Numbered from the stretch's first letter, positions 25,238 through 36,200 are shown. The stretch is DNA of 64,000 bases from Bergeyella porcorum (GCF_042427575.1 NZ_JBHMFD010000009.1:97613-161612); one strand, 5' to 3'. Numbers and translations are program-made. The notes: generated from the letters alone by a model not told the origin.

Positions 25238-26242
25238 TTATGGAGCTTGTACTCTTCCAAGGATTTTATCCACTATTTGGTCAGCATCTACATTCTCAGC
25301 TTCCGCTTCAAAACTTAATCCTATTCTATGTCGCAACACATCTTTTGCCACGGCTTTCACATCTTCTGGAATAACAAAGGCTCTGTTTTTCAAAAACGCA
25401 TAGGCTCTGGCAGCAATGGCTAAGTTGATAGACGCCCTAGGAGAAGCTCCAAAACTGATATAGTTTTTCAAATCTGATAATCCGTAACGCTCTGGAAAAC
25501 GCGTGGCAAATACCATATCCAAAATATACTGTTCTATTTTTTCATCTAAATAAATCTGATGAACCAATTGCTTGGCTTCCATTATATTTTGCAATGAAAT
25601 CACGGGTTTTATCGTTACCTGATGGGCTGTAGAGACCATCCTCATCACCTTTCTTTCATCTTCTAACTCTGGGTAATCTATCTTACATTTCAGCATAAAG
25701 CGGTCGCTTTGAGCTTCGGGCAAAAGATAAGTTCCCTCTTGGTCTATCGGATTTTGAGTAGCCAAAACCAAAAATGGCTTTGGCAGTGGCATAGTTTCTT
25801 CTCCTATGGTTACCTGTTTTTCTTGCATTGCTTCCAATAGGGCAGATTGCACCTTAGACGGCGCTCTATTGATTTCATCAGCCAAAACAAAATTGGCAAA
25901 CACAGGTCCTTTTTTCATAGAGAAATCATTATCTCTCACATTGTATATCTGCGTGCCTATCACATCGGCAGGCAATAGGTCTGGTGTAAACTGTATTCTG
26001 GAAAATGCTCCATCTACCGCCTCTGCAAGAGATTTTATAGCAAGTGTTTTTGCCAATCCTGGCACGCCTTCTAGCAAGATATGCCCATTGCCCAAAAGCC
26101 CTATAAGAAGCCTATCTATCATATAACTTTGCCCTATAATGGCTTTGTTCATCTCCTCCCTCAGCAGGGTAAAGTAATAGTTTTGCTCCCTTACTTTCTC
26201 GGTAAGCTGCTTAATATCTTCCGCTTGATTTAGTTCTGACAT
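25238..26242 (-). CDS. MoxR-type AAA+ ATPase
   Basis: This 334-residue AAA+ chaperone-like ATPase is the first gene of the Bat operon. The Walker A is EGVPGLAKT at about residues 60-68, the Walker B is ADEINRAP near 122, sensor 1 is VLATQNPIDQEGTY near 166-179, and the lid domain has GASPRASINLAIAARAYAF near 260. The ATG at 26242 (MSELNQAED) is preferred over an in-frame start 16 codons up, because the added residues are hydrophobic and unlike the family. MoxR proteins work with VWA and DUF58 proteins, here encoded downstream. Confidence 0.95.
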   Translation of the reverse strand: MSELNQAEDIKQLTEKVREQNYYFTLLREEMNKAIIGQSYMIDRLLIGLLGNGHILLEGVPGLAKTLAIKSLAEAVDGAFSRIQFTPDLLPADVIGTQIYNVRDNDFSMKKGPVFANFVLADEINRAPSKVQSALLEAMQEKQVTIGEETMPLPKPFLVLATQNPIDQEGTYLLPEAQSDRFMLKCKIDYPELEDERKVMRMVSTAHQVTIKPVISLQNIMEAKQLVHQIYLDEKIEQYILDMVFATRFPERYGLSDLKNYISFGASPRASINLAIAARAYAFLKNRAFVIPEDVKAVAKDVLRHRIGLSFEAEAENVDADQIVDKILGRVQAP

Positions 26243-26526
26243 AATTTGATAAAAAATATTTGGTAAAATTGCAATAAATTCGCCCAACAATCAACACAAT
26301 AAATGCCAATAATGCGTTAAAATTTGTTAAAAAAAAGCATCATTCCACATCGTAAAATTTTATTTTTAACACGATTATAATCCAAGCCTTTCCTTTTATT
26401 CACTTAACAAACTATTTATCAAATAGATAAAATTTTAATATTTCTTTAAATGTTCCATAAATAAAAAAAATGCTCACTTGTCACTCTCAATTAATTAGAT
26501 TATTTTTGAAACTTAAAATCTTAGGT

Positions 26527-26997
26527 ATGAACTATCATTTTCAGGCTCATCGCCAAGTAAGACAGAATCTTTTGGATATTCTAAGAAGTACCCCTCTGGA
26601 AGACCTTATCATTATCCCAGATGGATTTAATAACAATATCTACTGGAATATTGCCCACACCGTGGCTACCCAGCAACTGCTGTGCTACTACCTGAGTGGC
26701 AACCCCTTCCGAGTGGATAATTACTGGATAGAAACTTATAAAAAAGGAACACTGCCCAACCTGAATGTACAAGCTTCGGAGGTGGAAGATTTGGAGTTTC
26801 TGCTTATGGAAACTTCTAAAATATTGATGAAGGATTATGATGATGATTTTTTTAGTGACTATACACCTTATACCACCAGCTTTGGAATGGATTTGAAAAG
26901 CATACAAGATACCATCATCTTCAATAATATGCACGAAAGTATCCACTACGGCTATGCTTTAGCTCAAAAAAGAGCCATTATTGGAGAGAAGTCTTAG
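26527..26997 (+). CDS. DinB superfamily protein
   Basis: This 156-residue four-helix-bundle protein belongs to the DinB/YfiT group, many of which are metal-dependent and act in bacillithiol or other thiol transfer. The likely metal ligands are His in WNIAHTVATQQL (near residue 41) and MHESIHYGYA near the C-terminus. The start at 26527 (MNYHFQAHRQV) fits the family; an upstream in-frame ATG would add 19 residues without similarity to it. The substrate is unknown. It is divergent from moxR across a 284-base AT-rich gap in which I see nothing certain. Confidence 0.8.
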   Translation: MNYHFQAHRQVRQNLLDILRSTPLEDLIIIPDGFNNNIYWNIAHTVATQQLLCYYLSGNPFRVDNYWIETYKKGTLPNLNVQASEVEDLEFLLMETSKILMKDYDDDFFSDYTPYTTSFGMDLKSIQDTIIFNNMHESIHYGYALAQKRAIIGEKS

Positions 26998-27009
26998 CGA
27001 GAGACTAAG

Positions 27010-27185
27010 AAGAGGTTAGGTATTAGAGAGTTAGAGGTTAGAGGTTAGAAGTTAGAAGTTAGATATTAGAAGTTAGAGAAAAGTCTTTGCTCTTTCTTCT
27101 TTCCTCAAAACTCAGCACTCAAAACTAAAATTGGCTGATGGTTGATGGTCAAAAACTCAAAACTCAAAACTCAAAACTTAAAATT
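27010..27185. repeat. Heptamer-word block, forward module order A-B-C-D
   Basis: GTTAGAG/GTTAGAA words (27015-27075), then AAAAGTCTTTGCTCTTTC and a CT-rich tail, then CTCAGCACTCAAAACTAAAA, then TTGGCTGATGGTTGATGG, then CAAAACT words running almost to the rlmB start. Same modules and order as at 6000-6110. Confidence 0.8.
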
Positions 27186-27205
27186 TATCACTCTAAAAAA
27201 GATAG

Positions 27206-27949
27206 ATGAAAGACGATTTTATATTTGGGCTTCGTCCCGTAATAGAAGCCATAGAGGCTGGAAAAACAATTGACAAAATTTTTGTACAAAACGCTCTACA
27301 AGGCCCTATCTATGCCGAACTAAAAGCGATTTTGGCAAAGCATAAAATACGCCCCAATTATGTTCCTGTAGAAAAGCTCAATCGCTTTACAAGGAAAAAC
27401 CATCAGGGCGTAGTGGCATTTATATCCGATGTCCCTTTTCATAAGATAGAAGATATTCTGCCACAGATTTTTGAAGAAGGTAGAACGCCTTTTTTACTTA
27501 TCCTTGATAGATTGACCGATGTACGAAACTTTGGAGCCATCTGCCGTACCGCCGAATGCGTAGGCATAGATGCCATCATCATCCCAGAGAAAGGTGCTGC
27601 CCCTATCAATTCTGATGCGATAAAAACCTCTGCTGGTGCTATTTACAATATCAAAATTTGTAAACAAAACAATCTGGCTCATACCGTAGATTTTCTTCAG
27701 CAAAGTGGTGTACAGGTATTTGCCGCTACAGAGAAAGCACAGAAACTCATCTATGAAGTAGATTTTACAGAGCCTTGTGCCTTGGTAATGGGCAACGAAG
27801 AAACGGGAATTTCTAAAGAAGTACTACATCATTCCGATGAAAAAATAAAACTTCCCATCGAAGGAAAAACCCAATCGCTCAATGTTTCAGTAGCTTGTGG
27901 AGCTATTCTCTATGAAGCTATTAGACAAAAAATAAATCAACAATTTTAA
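27206..27949 (+). CDS. rlmB: 23S rRNA (guanosine2251-2'-O)-methyltransferase
   Basis: This 247-residue SpoU/TrmH-type methyltransferase methylates a guanosine of 23S rRNA with SAM. An N-terminal substrate-binding domain (IFGLRPVIEAIEAGKTIDKIFVQ) is followed by motif 1 LDRLTDVRNFGAICRTAE (near residue 97), motif 2 LVMGNEETGIS (near 193) and motif 3 IEGKTQSLNVSVACGAILYE (near 217). These fit RlmB, though other TrmH-family RNA 2'-O-methyltransferases look alike. It precedes the DUF6263 lipoprotein gene by 19 bases. Confidence 0.93.
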   Translation: MKDDFIFGLRPVIEAIEAGKTIDKIFVQNALQGPIYAELKAILAKHKIRPNYVPVEKLNRFTRKNHQGVVAFISDVPFHKIEDILPQIFEEGRTPFLLILDRLTDVRNFGAICRTAECVGIDAIIIPEKGAAPINSDAIKTSAGAIYNIKICKQNNLAHTVDFLQQSGVQVFAATEKAQKLIYEVDFTEPCALVMGNEETGISKEVLHHSDEKIKLPIEGKTQSLNVSVACGAILYEAIRQKINQQF

Positions 27950-27968
27950 ATTATTATAAAAACATCAA

Positions 27969-29039
27969 ATGAAAAAAATCATTGCAATAGCCGTACTATC
28001 TCTTACTGTGATGGCTTGTAAAAAAGATACTAAAACCGTTACTAAAATTGACCCTAAGACAGGAAAAACTGTTACCGTGGAAGTTCCTGCTACGGACTCT
28101 ACAGAAGTGAAAAATCAAGATGAAACCACTACGGATAATGCTCTTGCCATTGCAGAGCATAATGGCGTGTACACTCAGCAATTCAAACTTCAAAAGGGAG
28201 AAACCTACCCTCTTACCACTTTTCAAAGAAATGTGCAGACCCTTACCAGTCCAGATGGAAAAACGGCATCTGGAACGGCTAACTCTACCGATGAGATGTC
28301 TTTCACTGTGGTAGATTTTAAGGATGGTGTGTACGATATTGACATCAATATCTTGGGTAAAAGCAGCTCTCAAAGTGCCAATGGAAAAACAGTTTCTGTG
28401 GATACTAAAGGTGCCGCTCCTAAAGATGCTAATCTAAAAGCGATGTGGAGTGTTAACAAAGCATTGGTGGGGAATAAGCTTAAAATGAAGTTAAAACAAA
28501 ATGGTGAGATTGTTTCCATTACTGGTTTTGATGCCATCTACAATAAAGTGAATACCGCTACTGCTGCTTTCATTAAAGATGTCAAAGAAAAATCTGCTTT
28601 CTTAGAAGGTTTTAAACAAAGTTTTAATGAAAAAGCCATCAAAGAGCAACTGGCAAACAACCTTGCGGTACTTCCAAAGGCAGGTGCTAAAATAGGACAG
28701 TCTTGGACAGAATCTGAAAATGCTTCCGCAGATGGCAGCGTAAAACTTACCACTAAATATACCCTGAAAAGCGTAGAAAACGGTATAGTAACCATCTCCG
28801 TAAATGGAGGTATCCCAAAGAAAACAGACAAACAAACCCAAGAGGGCGTTACCCACAGTATTTCTTCTGAACTGAGCCAAAGTGGAATTGTAACTTTAGA
28901 CCAAAATACAGGCTGGATTAAAAATCAAAATATTTCCGTGAAAACCAACCAAACGGAAACCTTGTCTGATGGTAAACAAAGCCAAACAATGAAAAGCAAT
29001 ACCACCACTACCGTTATTGTAAACCCTCAAAATAAATAA
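27969..29039 (+). CDS. DUF6263-type lipoprotein
   Basis: This 356-residue protein has a lipoprotein signal (MKKIIAIAVLSLTVMACKK, lipobox VMAC). A Lys/Thr-rich linker (about 18-60) leads into a repetitive beta domain (VYTQQFKLQKGETYPLTTFQ, MSFTVVDFKDGVYDIDINI). The layout matches a family common in Flavobacteria (DUF6263) of unknown role. Residue 2 after the lipid Cys is Lys, so there is no Asp retention signal, and an outer-membrane location is likely. It is co-directional with rlmB and the DUF4834 gene. Confidence 0.75.
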   Translation: MKKIIAIAVLSLTVMACKKDTKTVTKIDPKTGKTVTVEVPATDSTEVKNQDETTTDNALAIAEHNGVYTQQFKLQKGETYPLTTFQRNVQTLTSPDGKTASGTANSTDEMSFTVVDFKDGVYDIDINILGKSSSQSANGKTVSVDTKGAAPKDANLKAMWSVNKALVGNKLKMKLKQNGEIVSITGFDAIYNKVNTATAAFIKDVKEKSAFLEGFKQSFNEKAIKEQLANNLAVLPKAGAKIGQSWTESENASADGSVKLTTKYTLKSVENGIVTISVNGGIPKKTDKQTQEGVTHSISSELSQSGIVTLDQNTGWIKNQNISVKTNQTETLSDGKQSQTMKSNTTTTVIVNPQNK

Positions 29040-29064
29040 CAAAATCACTCAATAACAAAAAGTT

Positions 29065-29277
29065 ATGAAATTTATCTTACTTACCATTCTATCTACGATT
29101 ATCATTTTCTTCGTTTGGAATATTTTGAAAAGGATGTTTTTCAAATCTTTTTATCAATTTCCTACCTCCAATCCATCTTCTACTCCTAAAAATAACCCAA
29201 CCATCAAGGACAAGAAAATGAATTGGGATGCAGAAACCGTAGAGTACGAAGAAATCAAAGAAGGACAAAAACAATAA
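29065..29277 (+). CDS. DUF4834 small membrane protein
   Basis: This 70-residue protein has one N-terminal membrane span (ILLTILSTIIIFFVWNILKRMFF), then a Pro/Ser/Asn-rich linker and a short acidic tail with MNWDAETVEYEEIKE. Flavobacteria carry such a protein next to the YfhO gene, and the combination of span and W-D-A-E-x-V-x-Y-E motif fits DUF4834. Function unknown. A hairpin follows 17 bases after the stop. Confidence 0.75.
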   Translation: MKFILLTILSTIIIFFVWNILKRMFFKSFYQFPTSNPSSTPKNNPTIKDKKMNWDAETVEYEEIKEGQKQ

Positions 29278-29293
29278 TTTCAACACAACCCAA

Positions 29294-29322
29294 TACGCTT
29301 CCATTTTGATTATGGAAGCGTA
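29294..29322 (+). terminator. Perfect 11-base-pair hairpin before yfhO
   Basis: TACGCTTCCAT (29294-29304) pairs with ATGGAAGCGTA (29312-29322), loop of seven bases. There is no T-run after it, so it may be a terminator of the factor-aided kind, or an mRNA end-protecting structure. Confidence 0.6.
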
Positions 29323-29342
29323 CTTGCTATATCTATTTGAAG

Positions 29343-31877
29343 ATGCTAAAACAAAGAAACACCATAATAGCCATTACCCTTTGCCTTATCTCCTTTATCA
29401 TCTTAGCCATTGGGTATTCTACTCCTATTATTTCAGGAAAAGCCCTGATACAACCAGATATTGTTCATTATAAAGGTGGTGCAAAGGAATTGCTAGACTA
29501 CCGTGCCAACAATACCGATGAAACCTACTGGAGCGATGCAATGTTTGGAGGAATGCCTACTTACCAAACTGGAGCTCAGTTTAGAGGTGACCTCATTAAG
29601 CAGGTGGATAATGTACTGAATTTCTTACCCAAACCTGCCAATTATTTATTTCTACTTTTTTCAGGTTTTTTCCTTTTAGGAATGGTAGTCACCAGAAACT
29701 GGAAATACGCCTTATTGGGTGCATCTTTTTTTGGACTTTCCACCTATTTCTACATCATCATTGCGGCAGGGCATAATGGTAAAGTTCATACCATAGCCTA
29801 TTTTGCTCCGCTTTTAGCTGGGATTTTATTGGTCTATATCCGAAAAAAATATATCCTAGGCTTCATCGTTACGGCATTATTTATGGGGCTTCAGATTGCT
29901 GCCAACCATCCACAGATGACTTATTACCTTTTCATCGCTTTGGGCTTTTTGTTCGTTTCAGAATTGGTGCGTGCCATACAAAAAAAGGTTCCTATGAAAC
30001 ATTTTCTCATTTCCACAGGAATCTTGGCTTTAGCATTTTCCATTGGAGTGGGTATGAACGCCCAGAGATTGCTTGCTAACTCAGAATATGTAAAAGAAAC
30101 CGTAAGAGGAAAACAAATCCTAAATAACGACCGCCAAAAAGCCAACACATCAGGACTGGATAGAGAAAGCATCACAATGTGGAGCTATGGCAAGCTGGAA
30201 ACGCTCAATCTATTTATTCCGAGATTGATGGGTGGCGGTAGCCAAGAAGAAGGCTCCGAAGAGATGATGGCGGATATACAACAATTGGTACAAGACAATG
30301 TCTCCTCTCAGCAAGAGATGGATATGATTTCGCGTGGGTTTTCTTCGCTCACCTATTGGGGAGATCAGCCGGGAACATCAGGCCCTGCTTATCAAGGGGC
30401 AGTGGTGGTATTCTTGGCCATTCTAGGCTTCTTCTTTGCCGGAAAAAAATACCGTTATTGGATTTTAGGAGCTTCCATCCTCACTATTTTACTAGCTTGG
30501 GGACATCATTTTGCCCCACTTACCAACTTCTTTATAGATGTGGTACCGTTTTACAATAAATTCCGTGCCCCTTCTTCCATTTTGGTAGTGGTAGAGCTAT
30601 TATTCCCACTCATTGCTATTTTAGGACTTTATCGTTTCTACAATGAAGCTAAATTATCCTCAGAATACAAACAAAAAGTATTAACTTATGTATCGGGAAG
30701 TGTTTTAGGTTTGGTTTTAATTTTATTAATCTTTGGAAAGTCACTTCTAGGCTTCTATACCGATACTGAAAAACAATACCTTCCGCCTTATTTACTAGAC
30801 TATTTGGTAGGAAAACGATACGAAATGTTCCGCACAGATGCCATCAAAGCTTTAGTTTATGTACTCATCGTAGCAGGGATTCTTTGGTTTAGTTTAAAAC
30901 AAAAAATCAATCAAAATATCGCATTATTGGTCATCGGTTTGGTTAGTTTATTAGACTTATGGTCGGTAAACAAAAGATATTTGAACGATGGCAACTATGC
31001 CGATAAGGCTTTTGCTGATAATCCTTTCATTACGGAAACTTCGGATTTCTTAACGGATAAAGCCGCAGAAAATCCTTACATCCAAGGGCTATTATCTCAG
31101 GTGAATATCAATAAAACTTTGGAAAACATCAGCCAAAACGATAAGACCCATTACCGAATTTATAATCAGACCCTAGGAACATTCAACGAGACCAATACTT
31201 CCTATTTTAAAGCTTCCATTGGAGGATATTCTGCTGCCAAATTAAGACGCTATGACGACCTTATCAACCATTATTTTCAAAATATGGATACTGTAAAGGT
31301 GCCGAAAATTCTCAATATGCTTAATGCAAAATATATGATTTTTGGAAGTAGCGAGCAACCACAAGCCGTTACCAATCCCGATGCCAACGGCAATGCGTGG
31401 CTGGTTTCTGATATTCATTGGGCAGCTAATCCTAATGAAGAAATAGATGCTATTGACATCATTGATAACAAAAAAACAGCCGTAGTTTCTACCGAAGACA
31501 AAGCCTATTTCAGCGGAAAAACCTTAGCCAAAGATAGCACCGCTTACATCAATCTGGTTCATTATCAGCCCAATGCCATCACTTACAAAGCAGAGTCTAA
31601 AACCCCTCAATTGGCTGTCTTTTCAGAAATTTATTATCCGAAAGGCTGGAAAGTAATGGTGGATGGTAAAGAAGTGCCGTACATCAAAGCCAATTACCTC
31701 CTCAGAGCGGTACACCTCCCTGCAGGAAGTCACGAAGTGAAAATGCTCTTTGAACCAGAAGTATTGCAAACGGGGAAAACCATCTCTATGCTGGTGTTTG
31801 GATTATTTTTGTTATTGTCTTTAGCGGGCATCGGCTATGAATACCGCCAAAGACAACTTTCTGCTAAGCAAAACTAA
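29343..31877 (+). CDS. YfhO family membrane protein
   Basis: This 844-residue polytopic protein has about a dozen hydrophobic segments (for example IIAITLCLISFIILAIGYS at the start, YLFLLFSGFFLLGMVV, GLSTYFYIIIAAGHNGK). A large extracytoplasmic part (about 545-810) follows, with IYYPKGWKVMVDGKEVPY and a final span LVFGLFLLLSLAGIGYEY. YfhO proteins are relatives of GT-C glycosyltransferases and in Gram-positives take part in lipoteichoic acid glycosylation; in Bacteroidota the acceptor is unknown. The ATG at 29343 is preferred over a TTG two codons upstream. The glycosyltransferase gene begins four bases after its stop. Confidence 0.88.
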   Translation: MLKQRNTIIAITLCLISFIILAIGYSTPIISGKALIQPDIVHYKGGAKELLDYRANNTDETYWSDAMFGGMPTYQTGAQFRGDLIKQVDNVLNFLPKPANYLFLLFSGFFLLGMVVTRNWKYALLGASFFGLSTYFYIIIAAGHNGKVHTIAYFAPLLAGILLVYIRKKYILGFIVTALFMGLQIAANHPQMTYYLFIALGFLFVSELVRAIQKKVPMKHFLISTGILALAFSIGVGMNAQRLLANSEYVKETVRGKQILNNDRQKANTSGLDRESITMWSYGKLETLNLFIPRLMGGGSQEEGSEEMMADIQQLVQDNVSSQQEMDMISRGFSSLTYWGDQPGTSGPAYQGAVVVFLAILGFFFAGKKYRYWILGASILTILLAWGHHFAPLTNFFIDVVPFYNKFRAPSSILVVVELLFPLIAILGLYRFYNEAKLSSEYKQKVLTYVSGSVLGLVLILLIFGKSLLGFYTDTEKQYLPPYLLDYLVGKRYEMFRTDAIKALVYVLIVAGILWFSLKQKINQNIALLVIGLVSLLDLWSVNKRYLNDGNYADKAFADNPFITETSDFLTDKAAENPYIQGLLSQVNINKTLENISQNDKTHYRIYNQTLGTFNETNTSYFKASIGGYSAAKLRRYDDLINHYFQNMDTVKVPKILNMLNAKYMIFGSSEQPQAVTNPDANGNAWLVSDIHWAANPNEEIDAIDIIDNKKTAVVSTEDKAYFSGKTLAKDSTAYINLVHYQPNAITYKAESKTPQLAVFSEIYYPKGWKVMVDGKEVPYIKANYLLRAVHLPAGSHEVKMLFEPEVLQTGKTISMLVFGLFLLLSLAGIGYEYRQRQLSAKQN

Positions 31878-31881
31878 AACA

Positions 31882-33171
31882 ATGCAACCTAAAAAAGTTC
31901 TCATCATTACCTACTATTGGCCACCAGCAGGTGGGCCTGGAGTACAGCGTTGGCTAAAGTTTTCCAAGTATCTTCCAGATTTTGGCTGGGAACCCACAGT
32001 CTTCATTCCAGAGAACCCGAGCTATCCACTATTGGATGAAAGCCTAATGCAAGAAATCCCCGTAAGGGTGAATACCATTAAAACCAAAATATGGGAGCCC
32101 TACCAATGGGCAGAAAAACTCAATAAAAAAAATAAAAAATTCAAAGCTGGGCAGTTTGATGTAGGAAAAAATCAGAGTTGGAAATCCAAATTATCCATTT
32201 GGGTAAGAGGAAATTTTTTCATTCCTGATGCCCGTGTTTTTTGGGTAAATCCGTCCTTAGATTTTTTGAAAAAACACCTTTCTGAGCATCATTATGATGC
32301 TTTGATCACCACAGGACCTCCGCATTCGTTGCATCTCATCGGTCTGGGACTGAAAAAACATTTTCCCAATCTGAAATGGATAGCCGACTTCCGAGACCCG
32401 TGGACAGAAATCTCCTACTATCAGCATCTGAAACTTACGAAATGGGCAGATGCGAAACATCGCAGACTAGAACAGCAGATATTCAGCACCGCAGATATTA
32501 CCCTTGCCACCAGCTACACCGATGCTGAAAATTTCCGAAAAAAGGGTGCCAATGCGGTGTGCATCACCAATGGTTTTGACATAGAAAACACGGCAAATAT
32601 CACCCCCGAAATAGAAAACCAACCCTATTTTACATTGGCTTATATTGGAGTATTGGAGCAACTTCGGAATCCTGAAATTTTGTGGAAAACCTTAGAGGAA
32701 ATGGTAAGAGAAGATGAAACCTTTGCCCAAAATTTTCAGTTAAAATTTGTAGGTAGAATAGACGATACTATTCTTGCCCATATCCACCATTCTCCACTAA
32801 AAGATAAAGTACAAAACTATGGATATCTGAATCATCAAGAGGCTTTTAAAGAAATGCAAAATTCTGATATGCTACTCATTACCAATTTTCCACAAGAAAG
32901 CTCCAGAGGTATTATCCCTGGTAAAATTTTTGAATATCTGGCAACGGGCAATCAGATTTTATCGTTTGGCAGCAACGGTTCTGATGTGGAAACCATCTTG
33001 AAATCCACCAATGCAGGAAGGCATTTTACCTACTCCCAAAAAGATGAACTGAAACAATATCTTTTCCAGATGTATCAACTTTGGAAAAGCGGACAACTGA
33101 AATCCAATACCCATAACATCCAAGCGTTCTCCAGAAAAAATCTCACACAGCAACTTGCAGAAATATTATAA
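31882..33171 (+). CDS. Family-4-type glycosyltransferase
   Basis: This 429-residue GT-B fold enzyme has the N-terminal domain start KKVLIITYYWPPAGGPGVQRWLKFSKYL, common in Bacteroidota surface-glycan transferases. WIADFRDPWTE appears near residue 165 and the C-terminal nucleotide-sugar region has NYGYLNHQEAFKEMQNSDMLLI and SSRGIIPGKIFEYLATGNQI, with the E-x7-E-like E in KIFEYLA. The sugar and acceptor are unknown. Coupling to yfhO suggests that both act on the same envelope glycan; that is inference. The frame is open 15 codons upstream but overlaps yfhO. Confidence 0.9.
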   Translation: MQPKKVLIITYYWPPAGGPGVQRWLKFSKYLPDFGWEPTVFIPENPSYPLLDESLMQEIPVRVNTIKTKIWEPYQWAEKLNKKNKKFKAGQFDVGKNQSWKSKLSIWVRGNFFIPDARVFWVNPSLDFLKKHLSEHHYDALITTGPPHSLHLIGLGLKKHFPNLKWIADFRDPWTEISYYQHLKLTKWADAKHRRLEQQIFSTADITLATSYTDAENFRKKGANAVCITNGFDIENTANITPEIENQPYFTLAYIGVLEQLRNPEILWKTLEEMVREDETFAQNFQLKFVGRIDDTILAHIHHSPLKDKVQNYGYLNHQEAFKEMQNSDMLLITNFPQESSRGIIPGKIFEYLATGNQILSFGSNGSDVETILKSTNAGRHFTYSQKDELKQYLFQMYQLWKSGQLKSNTHNIQAFSRKNLTQQLAEIL

Positions 33172-33235
33172 AGCTCTGTCATTCATCATAATACCTGATA
33201 AAACTTTCTCATTTTCTATTGTATGTCAATATAGC

Positions 33236-33272
33236 AAAAAAAAAGCGAACTCATTTCTGAATTCGCTTTTTT
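33236..33272. terminator. Bidirectional terminator between glycosyltransferase and ccsBA
   Basis: AGCGAA (33244-33249) pairs with TTCGCT (33262-33267), with A-runs before and T-runs after. It can therefore stop both convergent transcripts. Confidence 0.75.
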
Positions 33273-33274
33273 AT

Positions 33275-36200
33275 TTATTTCTGGTTCAACGCTTTGTGCT
33301 TAAAGTACGACGCTACTGATAATACTATCATAAAGCCCGCTCCTAAGTAAACCCACAGCGGTACAGGAATAGGGTCTCCCGATGCGTAAGAGTGCAATCC
33401 ACTAAGGTAATAATTCACCCCAAAATAGGTCATTATCACAGAGCTGATGGCAAACATAGATGCGGTATGGAACGCCCATCTACCACGCAAACCTGGTACC
33501 AATCTCATATGAATGACAAAGGCATAAACCATCACAGATATAAATGCCCAAGTCTCTTTAGGGTCCCAGCTCCAATAGCGTCCCCAAGATTCGTTTGCCC
33601 AAATTCCTCCCAGAAAAGTTCCTACTGTAAGGGCATACAATCCTATATTAAGAGACATTTCGGAAACGATGGTCAGTTCTTTAATGGTTTTCTCGTTATG
33701 TCTCTGGTATGATTTTTTATTGGCAAAAAGATAAAAGAACAAGCAGATTACCGCAATCACAAAAGATAGACCAAAGAAACCATAGCTCGCTACAATAATT
33801 GCTACGTGAATGATGAGCCAATACGATTTCAGTACCGGAACCAATGGCGTAATCTGTGGGTCTAACGCCGAACCACCGTGGGCAAAGCCCATCATAATAA
33901 CCGCTACCATAAACCCTGCTGCTGGAATCAGAGCATTGGCATTCTTATACAATGCAAGCCCTGCCGTAATGCCTACCCAAGAGATGAACACAATGGCTTC
34001 ATAACCGTTACTCCAAGGGGCGTGCCCAGAGATATACCACCTTCCCGCTAAACCTAAAAATTGTAAAAAGTAACCAATACAACCAACAACCAGAAGTCCT
34101 TTGATGATGGTTTGGAACAGTCTATGTGGTTTAAACAATTCTATAAAGCCCAAAATCACCAATAATCCCCCAATGAGACTGTAGAAAATGAGAAGTTTGA
34201 AGTTGATATTCACTTTATTCATAAATACCTCCAAATCTACTTTGGTTTTTGATGGCACTACATTTTTACCCCAAGTCTGCTGGTAGCCAGATAGTTTTTC
34301 TAATTCCCTATCGGCTTTTGCCCAATTACCATTCTGTTGGGCTTCTAATACCGCTGCAAAGTAAGGCCCCATTACGGCTTGAGATTCCATATCTGGTTCA
34401 AAGTTTTGATTCAACCAAGAATGCCAAGTGGAATTAGGGTCGTTTTTTACAGGGACTATCCTCATCAGCTGTCCACTGAAAAACTCGTTAAAAATCTGCA
34501 CTCTTTCATTTACAGCAATCACTTCTTTATCATAGTTGCTTTGCTCGGCAGGCTTTTTATTAAACGCTTCTTGATAGTCTTGTTCCAAAACATATCTCAG
34601 ATTACCATTGCTATCAGACGGGAAAAGGTTCATCAATGATGTATAGCCATCGTCATTAGCTTTGGTTTTCTTTTTCAGTTCTTCGCCTCCTTTAGTTCCT
34701 ACTTTAATGAGGGGTACCATTGCCCAGCTGGGTGCATCGGTATTGATGGAAAGAAACCATTGTTCGGCAGTGAGAGACTGACCGTCTTTCCCTTTAAACT
34801 TATCGTGCTTGTATAATTTCCTCAATACTTCTAAAGCCTGAGTATTGATAGGCACTATTCTTCCCTCGATATTCTGAACCAAAAGATAGCCAAATTTATC
34901 GGCGTGTTCTTTTGATATTTTATTTTTAGCAATGGCTTCCTCTGGAGAAATCTGCTTCATCGTTTGGAAAGACCTTGCCACCGAATTTTGCTGTGGTGCT
35001 GTGGTGTGAGATTCCTCTGCGTGGGCATCATTGGCGTGTACCGTACCATCAGCGTGAGTATGGGTACCTTGGGTTACTTTGGCGTTTTCTCTGCTACCAT
35101 CGGTAGTGCCGTGCATCTCAATCTTCTGAGCGTTCAATCCCAAAGCCAACCAAAGTGCAATGGCAGTGGCTATTTTCTTTTTGTTTAAGTTTCTTAGCAT
35201 AGAATTGAGTTTCCAGAAGTGTGTTCCTTTCCAGAAGAAAACTACAAACATCGCGGTAAATAGGAAAAAATAACCGATATAAGTGATGAGCGTTCCCCAA
35301 AAATCGTGATTAACAGAAAGGTGTGTTCCTCGCATATCTTGGTCAAAACTTGCCTGAAAGAAACGGTACCCTTTGTGGTTGAGAACATTGTTCATATAGA
35401 TTTTGTATGGCGTTTGCTTACCATCGTCTATGATTTGAATATGACTTTCATAGGCACTTGGCGATGAACTTCCTGGGTAGGTTTCCATCACAAAATCATC
35501 TAACTTCAAAGCAAATGGCGTATTGTAAACCTTTGCTCCAAAGCCCAGCATAATATTCATTCCATCTAAAGTAATCTGTTTGAAGAGATTAGGATTGCCT
35601 TTCTCTACGGGTAGTTCTACTATGGCTTTGCTCTGTGGTGCTTGCACTTCTACGGTAAGCACATCGGCAATGCCTTTATCTTTTTTCTTATCGCCCTCCA
35701 CTGCCATTAGGTCACCTTTTCTGATGCCTTCTGGTACCACGATTCTAATATCATTAATGGTATAAAGACTTCTAAGCACCAAAGGCTGATATTCATTTTG
35801 GGTAGTTTTGCCCGTGGCTTGCGTTGCCATTGTCATATAGTCTGCATCTACAGGTGTTTTGATAAACAATTGATTACCTTCTTTCTTAAATTCTATGGCA
35901 CCATCTATCGGACGATTGTAGCTTACCAAAGTTCCTTTTATAGATTTGGATTCTCCATCTTTCAAGAAATAATTAACTCTGCCGTTATCTCCTGCAAATA
36001 CAAAATGAAGGTATTCTGTCCCATTAGCATTTGCCAGAAGAGAGTCTTTTTTTCGTTGCACATAGCTCAGCTGTTTTACGCTGATTTTCTTCCCGTTAAA
36101 ATCATAATTGGCACTGAATTGATGGGGTAAAATTTTGGCTATCCAAGCATTTTCTTTGGCGGAGTTGGGGATCATCATATAGGGTAGATCTTTATAATTG

